From JBGPJM01 sp041485385 (lineage in GTDB: Bacteria; Planctomycetota; Phycisphaerae; Phycisphaerales; UBA1924), in NCBI GenBank assembly GCA_041485385.1, contig JBGPJM010000021.1, positions 1 through 40,371 of the forward strand: a stretch of DNA of 40,371 nt, in the 5' to 3' direction. Under the pieces are notes generated by a model. That model was not told the DNA's origin. It made no database searches and saw nothing but the letters and a program-made list of their open reading frames with translations. Below are positions 30,401-36,821 of this stretch, one piece after another (positions within the stretch are counted from its first letter, which is position 1; each line of letters starts with the position of its first letter). The translations under genes were made by a program, and so were the position numbers.

Positions 30401-31533
30401 TGGTCGGCGCTGTGCCGGGCGTTGATGGCGGCACGCCTCGCGCCGTATTCGGCCTGGATCTCGCGGAAGCCCTCCTCACGCTTGCGCCGGGCCGCGCCAA
30501 TGAGGGGCTCGAAGTGCTCCCTGGCCGCGCGGGCATCGGAGACGCGCCGCTCCAGCAGGGCGGCGGCGGCGGCGTCGCGCCTCTGCGCGGCGTGGGCGAG
30601 AGCCTGATCGAGGTCGGACTTGGCGCGCGCGATGGACTCCAGAAGCGGCGAGCGCACGGCGGCCACGCGCCGGCGGGCGTGCACCATCATGGCGACGGCC
30701 GCGAGCAGGAAGGCCCCCAGCGCCGCGCCGCCGATGAGATCGGTCATCTGCGTGCGGCGCCACTGCTCCTGCCAGAGAGCCAGGACCTCGGTGGCGGCCG
30801 CGAAGATGACGATGAAGACGGCCGCGCCCGGATAGCTGAAGATCCGCGGCAGCAGCATCCGGTGGAGGCGGGAGAGGAGAGCGACCGTGGCGGCGAACGA
30901 CGCTTCGAACCGCTGGCGCGGGTCCATCTGCTCCGGCGGGACCGGCGCGGGGGCGGACGCGGCTGCGGGCGGAGCCGGCGCGTCCATCGGCTGGCGGTAC
31001 TTGCGCAGCAGCCACGCGGCCTGGGTCTCAAGCGCGGTGAGCTCGGCGGCGCGGGCCTGCAGTTCCTTCTTGGTGAGCTCGTACTCGAGGCGGGGCTTCC
31101 CCTCGTTGGCCTCGTACAGCGTCTCGGCGACCCAGAGCTTCTCCTTCAGGCCCTCGCGCGCGGCGTAGTCCTCGGCCTCGGTGGAGGAGGCCAGGTCCTG
31201 CTGGCGAGCGCTCAGAGCGGTCTTCAGGCCGCCCCGGGAGTCCTCGAAGCGTTCCTTCAGCCGGCCCGTGTGGTCGTCGTGCTGGAGGCCCGTGTCGTTC
31301 ATCTCCTGGACGAAGCGGGCCTCGACCTGCTCGCGGGTCGCCTCGTACTCGCGCTCGGCCGCGGTGACCGCCGCGCGGTGCTCCTTGCGGCAGGCGTTCT
31401 CGGCGCGGACGCGGTCGGCGATCAGGCCGTCCAGCTCGTGCAGGATGGCCCGCGTCTCCTGCGGGCCGCCCGGCGGGGTGGGGGGGAGCGGCGGCGCAGG
31501 CGTGGGCGTTGGGGTGGGTGGGGGGGTGGTCAT
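27466..31533 (-). CDS. EssC/FtsK-like ATPase of a type VII secretion-like system
   Basis: This 1355-aa protein has a Pro/Thr-rich start, a long charged coiled coil (about 25-195), two membrane helices (about 233-252 and 262-285), and a second coiled coil (about 290-440). Three FtsK/SpoIIIE-type ATPase domains follow. The middle one is intact: Walker A GKTGSGKST at 804-812 and Walker B RILLIIDEFQEF with Asp923. The first (LLLRSAADGAGRAQ, VRFVILDPVGLGQ) and third (LLVVGQREEVSLAM, VYLLIYGLHRF) have lost Walker residues. Three tandem ATPase domains after two membrane helices is the plan of EssC/EccC, the motor of type VII secretion. Here a coiled coil takes the place of the FHA domains of EssC. 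It ends an operon begun by a WXG100-like gene. DNA translocation (FtsK proper) is less likely, as no gamma domain is seen. Confidence 0.85.
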   Translation of the reverse strand: MTTPPPTPTPTPAPPLPPTPPGGPQETRAILHELDGLIADRVRAENACRKEHRAAVTAAEREYEATREQVEARFVQEMNDTGLQHDDHTGRLKERFEDSRGGLKTALSARQQDLASSTEAEDYAAREGLKEKLWVAETLYEANEGKPRLEYELTKKELQARAAELTALETQAAWLLRKYRQPMDAPAPPAAASAPAPVPPEQMDPRQRFEASFAATVALLSRLHRMLLPRIFSYPGAAVFIVIFAAATEVLALWQEQWRRTQMTDLIGGAALGAFLLAAVAMMVHARRRVAAVRSPLLESIARAKSDLDQALAHAAQRRDAAAAALLERRVSDARAAREHFEPLIGAARRKREEGFREIQAEYGARRAAINARHSADQAEADLRRRTRVAAAEERHAAELAQDARLRDDTVRASQGVHDAAWTRMESEWKRGMARVHAAVAALNRNDDALFPTWSDPAWDRWSPPRERAAGHVRFGNLRVDLRTIPGGVPEDTRLLVSGPTQFPLPADLALPDHCSLLLRSAADGAGRAQAITALQAVVLRLLTAFPPGKVRFVILDPVGLGQSFAGFMHLADYDEALVGGKIWTEARHIEQRLTDLTEHMENVIQKYLRNEFATIGEYNVQAGEIAEPYRFLVIADFPVNFSDASAKRLASIVASGARCGVHTLIAYDARQPLPQGVALSDIEAGSARLVWKKDAPTTPGPTTPGAADGAFIYDDPDFARWPLTLDQPPTDEAVSRIVHAVGAAAKDSSRVQVPFDVIAPAAGEFWSLKCDTELRVPLGRAGATKLQYLALGKGTSQHVLIAGKTGSGKSTLLHALITSLSLWYSPEEVELYLVDFKKGVEFKCYATHSLAHARAVAIESDREFGLSVLHRLDAELKRRGNMYRDLHVQDLAGYRAAVRAGKVPSGGGGAPAHLPRILLIIDEFQEFFVEDDKLAQDASLLLDRLVRQGRAFGVHVLLGSQTLSGAYTLARSTMGQMAVRIALQCSEADSYLILSEDNSAARLLARPGEAIYNDSAGLVEGNSPFQVVWLPEEVRERQLTHAADLARRHHIVHAERQAVFEGNVPADIARNYMLASLLTGAQKPAPQAPVRAWLGDAIAIKDPTAAVLRRQAAGNLLVVGQREEVSLAMLATSMVSLAAHDPQHASRLYIFDGAPPDDPHAGYLARLASALPHRVLVAGQREVAAAMDQLGGELARRQNDPHAPQDPVYLLIYGLHRFRSLKRPEDDFSFSPSDKDGAQRPDQHLATLLRDGPPLGMHTLVWCDTAGTLSRWLDRQALREFDSRVLLQMSAADSTALIDSPDAGKLGMHRALLFTEEQGGVEKFRPYALPTEHWLAGLVTEAGVQTPAAEPEVR

Positions 31534-31552
31534 GGGGCCGTGTGGGCGCAGC

Positions 31553-31765
31553 CTACTCGCAGTCTCTCCGAGCTTGGGCCACGATGTCCGAAACGCGGCC
31601 GATGGCGGCCAGGGAGGCCTTCACGCGCGGGCGGAGCGGGGAGATGAACTCGACGTCGAAGCGCCGGGCCATCTCGTCGTCCCAATCACGCCTGACGCGC
31701 TCCCACTTGATCTCCAGCTTCTTCGTCGCGTCCTGGAGCATGCTGTGGCCGACGCTCAGGGCCAT
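31553..31765 (-). CDS. Small helical protein, WXG100-like (70 aa)
   Basis: This 70-aa protein is all-helical in appearance. W28-D-D30-E-x3-R35-F36-x2-E39-F40 is followed by ISPLRPRVKASL, with no membrane segment or signal peptide. It shares the pattern W-x-D-[QE]-x3-[KR]-F-x2-E-F with the 90-aa WXG100-like protein two genes upstream. WXG100 proteins are about 100-aa helical hairpins with W-x-G at the turn, secreted as dimers by type VII systems. This one is shorter, so it may be a single-hairpin partner or a chaperone. The start overlaps the end of the 209-aa gene by 10 bases, indicating coupled translation, and 19 bases separate it from the ATPase gene. Confidence 0.75.
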   Translation of the reverse strand: MALSVGHSMLQDATKKLEIKWERVRRDWDDEMARRFDVEFISPLRPRVKASLAAIGRVSDIVAQARRDCE

Positions 31766-32385
31766 GGGGCGGTGCCTCCTTCCTCAGGAGATACGTTAGT
31801 TTCGGGGGATTGTTGCCCGCCCGGCGGGGCCTGATCCGGAGCCGGGGTAGAGGTGGGCGATTCCGTCGGTGCGTCGGCCCCCGCTCCCCGCTCGCCGGAG
31901 ATCGGCGCGGCGATCGCGGCGTAGGCCTCCAGACTCTTGACCATCCCCTCGAGGCGACCCTCCCCCTGCTGCAGCGGGCCGTCGATCATGCCGGCGAGAG
32001 TCTGGATCTCGCCCTTGTAGAGGACTACCTCGCGGTCCAGGACGGTGATCCATCGCTTGACGGCGACAATCTTCTCCTCCGCCTCTTCGAGCCGCCGCTT
32101 GGCGAGCTCGACGGCCTTCTTCTGATCCACGCCGGCGCGCACCTGGGCCTCCTGGGCCACCTGCTTGCGGTACAGGTCGGTCTTGGCCCGGGTCAGGAGC
32201 TCGGCACGGAGGCGGACCTGGCGCTGCCAGTGCGCGAGCTGGTCGTGGCGGAGCCACAGGAGCGTGCGCTGAATCTCCGACTCCGCCTCGATGAGGGCGG
32301 CGCCGGCCTCGGAGCGGAACTCGGCGACGGCCCCGCGGAACGTCTTGAGGGCGTCGATGGATGTGACTCTGGCCGAGAGGCCCAT
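31756..32385 (-). CDS. Helical/coiled-coil protein of the type VII-like operon (209 aa)
   Basis: This soluble, almost wholly helical protein has no signal peptide. Residues 1-155 have heptad-like charge patterns. They include two Trp-rich turns (TLLWLRHDQLAHWQRQVRLR) and a long helix KAVELAKRRLEEAEEKIVAVKRW. The last 45 residues are a Pro/Ser/Thr-rich, disordered tail. It lies between two WXG100-like genes: 9 bases after the first, and overlapping the second by 10. A role as a larger secreted substrate of LXG type, a chaperone or an adaptor to the ATPase is possible but unproven. I recognise no named family. Confidence 0.75.
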   Translation of the reverse strand: MGLSARVTSIDALKTFRGAVAEFRSEAGAALIEAESEIQRTLLWLRHDQLAHWQRQVRLRAELLTRAKTDLYRKQVAQEAQVRAGVDQKKAVELAKRRLEEAEEKIVAVKRWITVLDREVVLYKGEIQTLAGMIDGPLQQGEGRLEGMVKSLEAYAAIAAPISGERGAGADAPTESPTSTPAPDQAPPGGQQSPETNVSPEEGGTAPWP

Positions 32386-32394
32386 GCTCAGACT

Positions 32395-32667
32395 CTACCG
32401 TTGGCGGAGGTAGTCCTCAATGCGTTCGGCCTTGCGGAGGAGGAACGGGATGTGCTGGTTAGAGGTGTCCACGAAGCGGGCGAGCGCCTTCATGGTGTGC
32501 TCGAACTCCTCGGCGAACTTCACCTGCTCCTGGTCGCGCCAGGTCTGGCCCAGGGTCTGCATGCGGGCCGAGAGGGCGCCCATCCCGGCCTGGAGGTCGC
32601 TGTTGAAGCGCTTGAGGTCGTTGGCGAATCGGCGAAGTTCAGCGGGATCGACGACGGCTTTGGACAT
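32395..32667 (-). CDS. WXG100-like type VII secretion target (90 aa)
   Basis: This 90-aa protein forms two predicted helices around a turn: PAELRRFANDLKRFNSDLQ, then L-G-Q-T-W43-R-D45, then EQVKFAEEFEHTMKALARF. Its length, central Trp and hydrophobic spacing match the WXG100 (ESAT-6/EsxA) family, with Asp in place of the Gly of W-x-G. A C-terminal charged helix (LLRKAERIEDYLRQR) follows. It has no signal peptide, as expected of proteins exported by type VII machinery. The start ATG 32667 has AAGG 6 bases upstream; an ORF extension further upstream is not protein-like. It is the first gene of the operon that ends with the EssC-like ATPase, which strongly supports the call. Confidence 0.8.
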   Translation of the reverse strand: MSKAVVDPAELRRFANDLKRFNSDLQAGMGALSARMQTLGQTWRDQEQVKFAEEFEHTMKALARFVDTSNQHIPFLLRKAERIEDYLRQR

Positions 32668-32701
32668 AGAGGGCCTTTGGGAAATGGGGCGCGGGGGAGG
32701 T

Positions 32702-32729
32702 GGAAGTGAAAAGCAGGAAGTGAAAAGCG
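32702..32729. repeat. 14-base tandem repeat in the operon leader
   Basis: GGAAGTGAAAAGCA/G occurs twice in tandem (13 of 14 bases identical), followed by AAAAGAAG. It lies between the likely -10 and the start codon of the WXG100-like gene, so it would be transcribed in the leader. Confidence 0.7.
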
Positions 32730-32752
32730 AAAAGAAGAGCGGCTTGCAGGCA

Positions 32753-32758
32753 ATTCTA
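32753..32758 (-). promoter_or_regulatory. Possible -10 box of the type VII-like operon
   Basis: TAGAAT on the minus strand matches TATAAT at five of six bases and stands out in this GC-rich DNA. It lies 85 bases before the ATG at 32667. No clear -35 is visible. Confidence 0.4.
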
Positions 32759-32914
32759 AACGGATCGAGCCTCGGACGGGTTCCCGAACCTTCGGCCGCG
32801 GCCGGAGTCCAACTCTGCGGCAACCCTCCTCCCATCGCCGCGTATGGGCTTTCTACCATCCCAGCGAACCCGCCGTGCTAGACACGCACCGTCTTTCCCC
32901 GCACAATCCTGCGA

Positions 32915-34381
32915 ATGAGCCCAAACCGACCACCCGCAACGCTCGTGGGGATCAGCGTGAGCCTGGCCCTGGCCCTCCCGCTGGCCGCCGGCTCGGCGTG
33001 GCCGGTTCGCGTTCCCTGGGGTTCGCCCGCCACCGGCCAACCGCCGTCCGAGCCCGGGCAGAATCCACCGCCGGCCCCGCCATCTGAGGCACCCAAGGAT
33101 CAGCCCCCGGTCCCGGTGCCCTCGCCGACTCCTCCCCGTCCCACGCCCCCTCCGGCTCAGCCCGAAACCAAGCCCCCCGCGCCCATCCCGCCGGCGCCGG
33201 GCGCCGAGCCTCGCGAGACCGAGCCCGAAATCGTCGTCTTCCTCAAGGACGGCAAGCGGTTCAACGGCCTGCTGGTGTCGGAGAAGGAAGGCACGCTGGT
33301 GCTCCGCATCGCCGGCATCGCCACCCGCTTCGACGCGGCCACGGTCGACCGGTACCAGATCCTCCCGCCGGTCCTCGAGCGTTACCGCCAGATCCGCGAC
33401 GCCGTCGGCGATGACGTTGCCGGCCTGTTGCAGCTGGTCGACTGGCTTCGTGCCCGCGAGCAGTACGACCTGGCCCTCAAGGAGGTCAGGCACGTCCTGG
33501 AGATCGACGCCAACAGCGGCGAGGCGCTCCGCCTGAAGACCCTGCTTACAAGCCAGATCGAGCTCCGCAACAAGGCCAAATCGGGCCCGCAGAAACCCAC
33601 GTCGGCGCAGCCGGTGCGCCCCGCCAGCGAGTCCAAGCCCACCGATCCGCACGCCCAGTTCCCCCTCCTCACGGAGCAGCAGATCAACCTGATCAAGGTC
33701 TATGAGGTCGATCTCGACGACCCGCCCCGGATCCTCATCCGGCGCGACACGGTCACGCGCCTGCTCCAGTTCGGGGCCGGCTCGCCGCAGGTTCCGGTGA
33801 CCCAGGAAGGGCGCGACGCCATCTACCGCGAGCCGCCGTCGAAGATCCTGGAGCTCATGTTCCGCCTGAAGGCCCGCGACCTGTACGGCGAGGTCCAGGT
33901 GATCGACCAGCCGAAGGCGATGCAGATCTTCCGCGACGACGTGTGCGCGTCCTGGCTCATGAACTCCTGCGCCACCAACGCTTGCCACGGCGGGCAGGAG
34001 GCCGGGCGGCTGATGCTCTGCAACCGTCGTCCACGCGCCGAGGCCAGCGTGTACACCAACTTCCTGATTCTCGACCGGTTCAAGCTGGCCGATGGGGCAC
34101 CGCTGATCAACTACGACGCCCCGGATCGCTCACCCCTGCTCCAGATGGGCCTGCCCCGGGAGGATTCGCTCTTTCCGCACCCGGTGATCCGCAAGGGGGC
34201 CTCCGCCATGGATGGCTGGAAGCGTGTCTTCAAGTCGACCGACGAGCGGCAGTTCAAGCGGACCGAGGACTGGATCAAGGGCATGTACCGCCCGCGCCCC
34301 ACCTACCCGATCGAATACCAGCCGCCAAGCGGCGCCGGTTCGATCAGGCCCGCCGACAAGGCGGACCCCTTGCCGCGCTGA
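32915..34381 (+). CDS. Exported protein with CX4CH haem-like motif
   Basis: This is a 488-aa envelope protein. A signal peptide or anchor (VGISVSLALALPLAAGSAW) is followed by a Pro-rich stretch (about 38-105) that may span the periplasm or cell wall. A domain with VVFLKDGKRFNGLLVSEKEG and a TPR-like helical segment (LLQLVDWLRAREQYDLALKE) comes next. The C-terminal part has DDVC344-ASWLMNSC352-ATNAC357-H358-GG, a CX4CH sequence like those in planctomycete haem-type domains where CHG marks c-type haem. A CX2CH motif is absent, so haem binding is only possible. It is divergent from the type VII-like operon. The family is not named with certainty. Confidence 0.75.
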   Translation: MSPNRPPATLVGISVSLALALPLAAGSAWPVRVPWGSPATGQPPSEPGQNPPPAPPSEAPKDQPPVPVPSPTPPRPTPPPAQPETKPPAPIPPAPGAEPRETEPEIVVFLKDGKRFNGLLVSEKEGTLVLRIAGIATRFDAATVDRYQILPPVLERYRQIRDAVGDDVAGLLQLVDWLRAREQYDLALKEVRHVLEIDANSGEALRLKTLLTSQIELRNKAKSGPQKPTSAQPVRPASESKPTDPHAQFPLLTEQQINLIKVYEVDLDDPPRILIRRDTVTRLLQFGAGSPQVPVTQEGRDAIYREPPSKILELMFRLKARDLYGEVQVIDQPKAMQIFRDDVCASWLMNSCATNACHGGQEAGRLMLCNRRPRAEASVYTNFLILDRFKLADGAPLINYDAPDRSPLLQMGLPREDSLFPHPVIRKGASAMDGWKRVFKSTDERQFKRTEDWIKGMYRPRPTYPIEYQPPSGAGSIRPADKADPLPR

Positions 34382-34398
34382 GCCGGATGGGCCGAGCC

Positions 34399-34435
34399 GG
34401 GGAGGGGGCCGGGGAGGAGGGCCGGGGAGAGGGGG
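34399..34435 (+). repeat. G-rich repeat with G-quadruplex potential
   Basis: Six G-runs of 3-5 bases (at 34399, 34404, 34411, 34419, 34424 and 34431) are separated by 1-4 bases, with CCGGGGA repeated at 12-13-base spacing. It begins 17 bases after the stop of the preceding gene, on the coding strand. Confidence 0.6.
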
Positions 34436-34568
34436 TTCAATGCCCGTCGCCGGAACCGCTGCCCTCGTCTTGCCGGATCGAGAGAACCTCAATCCCGGTC
34501 GACGTGGTCACCGTGCGCCCGGCACGGACGGACCCGACCGATTCCCGGCATGCGAGGCCCGATTCTGC

Positions 34569-34574
34569 TAGAGT
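34569..34574 (+). promoter_or_regulatory. Possible -10 box of the coiled-coil lipoprotein gene
   Basis: TAGAGT in the setting GCTAGAGT, 93 bases before the ATG at 34668. No clear -35 was found. Confidence 0.3.
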
Positions 34575-34667
34575 GTGTCCCCCTCGCCCCGTCATTGCGT
34601 TTCCAGGCCTCCAGCCTCCACGCCCCGCCCTCACCGGCCATCTCAGAGAGTCCCCGAGACCGCACCC

Positions 34668-36683
34668 ATGATCCACCTCTCAGCCCGCCGCCTCGCACGA
34701 TCCGCCCGCCTTGTCCCATTTGTCGTCATCGGCGCGGCGATCCTCGGCCCGCTCCCGGGGTGCGGGGGTGATGACGCCTCCGACTCGATCCGCCAGGCCC
34801 GCATCGACCTTGACACGCTCGCCGCCACGCGTGGCTCCCCCGTCGGCTCCAAGGGCCGCCAGGTCAGCTACGACCTGATCGTCAAGAACCTCTCCAAGGC
34901 CACCGAGTCGTCCCGGTCCGGCGAGGCCTCGGCCGCGAGGCTGCTCCGGTGCCGCGCCAAGGGCCGCCTGGCCGAGATCAAGTCGCAGGAGGCCGCCGAG
35001 CTCGAGCGAACGACGCTCGATCGGATCGTGAACATCCGCGCCGCGTACGACCGCTGGCTGTCGCTGAACGCCGACGCCGACGCGCTGGTCAAGTACGACG
35101 ACAAGTACGACCCCAAGCGGTTGCTGGACGACCTGGACAAGCAGATCGCCGCGAAGGAGGCCGAGGTCAGCGCGGCCACGGCCGAGGAGGCCCAGGAGAC
35201 CAGAAAGATCGCCGATCTCCAGGCGCAGGCGAAGGCCAAGGCCGACCAGGCCAAACTTGAGCACGAGGCCGAGGCGAAGATCCGCCAGTCGGCCGTCGAC
35301 AAGACCGAGACACAGCGTGAAGGCCTGCTCAAACAGGCCACCGAGCACAGGCGCGCGGGCGACGTGTTCGACAAGGAAGCCGCGAACCTGAACGCCGAGA
35401 TCGCCAAGGAGCAGCCGAGCGTCGCAGCGATGAAGCGCCGCATCGATCGCCTGCGGGACCAGCGCAAGCTGATCGAGGACTCCAAGACGCAGATCAACCA
35501 GGGTGTGGCGGTGAACACGCAACAGGCGGCCAAGTCGAAGGAAGCCGCCGCCGCCCTCGCCGCCAGCATCGTCAAATGGGTCGCTGAGCTCAAGGCGCTC
35601 CGAGAGAGCCTGGCCGCCCCAAGCGACGACGCGGCCCGCCTGTACGGCGAGGCGTTCTCGGAGGCCAAGAGCGCCGGCTCGGGCACGCAGAAGGCCGCCG
35701 CGGCCCTCGCCGCCGCTGCCGGCAAGCACGCCCTCGCCGACATGCTGCTCACGCGCGCCCGCGGACAGGAGGCCTACGCCAACCTGCTCGACCTTCTCGC
35801 CGGCGCGAAGCCGCCCATCCCCGGCGCGAACCTCAGGGCCGAGGCCGACCCGGCGATGAAAGCGGCCGCCGACTTGCTCGCGCAGGCCAAGGAAGCCCTC
35901 ATGGCGGCCAAGGTCCTCTACGAGACCGCCGGGGGCAGCTCCGAGGTCAAGGACCGCCTTCAGCGGATCGCCGTCACCCTTGAGACCATCGCCACCGGCA
36001 AGGCCCCCGCCCCTGCGCCCAAGCCCGACGACGGCGCCGCCGCGGCCCCCCCGCCGGCCGCTCCCGCCGCCCCAGCCGGGCCCGAAGCCGAGGTCCGGGC
36101 GATGCTCACCCAGTTCGCCGCGGACGTTGCCGGCGGGAACATCGATGCGGTGGGCGGGTATTTCGCGGCCAAGGACGATCAGGAGCGGGCGATCGTTGAC
36201 AAGGTCGTTGGGGTCATGCGTGCGTCGAAATCGTTCGACAACGCGTGCGTCTCCGTCTTCGGCTCCGACTTCAAGACCATCGTCGCGAAGGCCCCCGGCG
36301 GCAACCCGGCCCTCGCCGGTCTTGCGCAGGTGTCCCCCAGCGACCAGCTCCTGAAGCAGCTCCAGGGACAGGCCGGCGACATCACCATCAAGGTCATCAG
36401 CGAGACCGAGGCCGAGATCTCCGCCAAGTCAGCACCGGGTCAGAGCCAGAAGGTCGTCAAGAGCGCCGAGGGCAGGTGGCAGGTGAACCTCGGGATTCCC
36501 CCGCAGCAGGCCCCGATGATGGACCCGCTCCTGACAGGCCTCAGCTCCATGTACGAGAAGATGGCGCAGAACGTCACCTCCGGGAAGTACGGCAAGGACA
36601 CCTCCAAGATGCTGACGGACCTTCAGCTCGAGCTCGTGGCCGTGATGGCCAGGCTCGGGCCCCCGCCCGGCGGCCCGAAGTAA
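34668..36683 (+). CDS. Coiled-coil lipoprotein
   Basis: This 671-aa protein starts with a lipoprotein signal (LVPFVVIGAAILGPLPGC, lipobox LPGC, Cys about 32). Residues about 60-330 are long charged helices rich in Ala, Lys, Glu and Gln (for example DKQIAAKEAEVSAATAEEAQ), with coiled-coil character. A helical, Ala-rich stretch and a Pro/Ala linker (about 445-480) follow. A compact C-terminal domain begins near 485 (EVRAMLTQFAADVAGGNIDA) and includes WQVNLGIPP, resembling small SnoaL- or DUF4878-type envelope domains. It is probably an envelope-anchored structural or stress protein. The start was set by the signal peptide; no close Shine-Dalgarno sequence is seen. The family is not recognised. 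Confidence 0.75.
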   Translation: MIHLSARRLARSARLVPFVVIGAAILGPLPGCGGDDASDSIRQARIDLDTLAATRGSPVGSKGRQVSYDLIVKNLSKATESSRSGEASAARLLRCRAKGRLAEIKSQEAAELERTTLDRIVNIRAAYDRWLSLNADADALVKYDDKYDPKRLLDDLDKQIAAKEAEVSAATAEEAQETRKIADLQAQAKAKADQAKLEHEAEAKIRQSAVDKTETQREGLLKQATEHRRAGDVFDKEAANLNAEIAKEQPSVAAMKRRIDRLRDQRKLIEDSKTQINQGVAVNTQQAAKSKEAAAALAASIVKWVAELKALRESLAAPSDDAARLYGEAFSEAKSAGSGTQKAAAALAAAAGKHALADMLLTRARGQEAYANLLDLLAGAKPPIPGANLRAEADPAMKAAADLLAQAKEALMAAKVLYETAGGSSEVKDRLQRIAVTLETIATGKAPAPAPKPDDGAAAAPPPAAPAAPAGPEAEVRAMLTQFAADVAGGNIDAVGGYFAAKDDQERAIVDKVVGVMRASKSFDNACVSVFGSDFKTIVAKAPGGNPALAGLAQVSPSDQLLKQLQGQAGDITIKVISETEAEISAKSAPGQSQKVVKSAEGRWQVNLGIPPQQAPMMDPLLTGLSSMYEKMAQNVTSGKYGKDTSKMLTDLQLELVAVMARLGPPPGGPK

Positions 36684-36720
36684 CCGGTACGTTCGCGCCC
36701 CTTCCCCCGCCCCCGGCCGC

Positions 36721-36726
36721 TACGCT
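36721..36726 (+). promoter_or_regulatory. Possible -10 box upstream of the exported HEAT-like gene
   Basis: TACGCT in GCTACGCT, 95 bases before ATG 36822. The same octamer precedes the oligopeptide-binding gene at 37991. Confidence 0.25.
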
Positions 36727-36821
36727 TGCCGCCCGCCCTGATCCTCGTTCCCCGTCGCCAGGCATCCCCGCGATCGCGGCCCCCCTCCTCACCGCCAGCT
36801 CGCCAACCCCACCATCTCCCA

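Noticed and set aside
28975..31647. An 890-codon plus-strand frame antisense to the EssC-like gene
   Set aside because: Complement of a gene with intact Walker motifs; it has no independent features.
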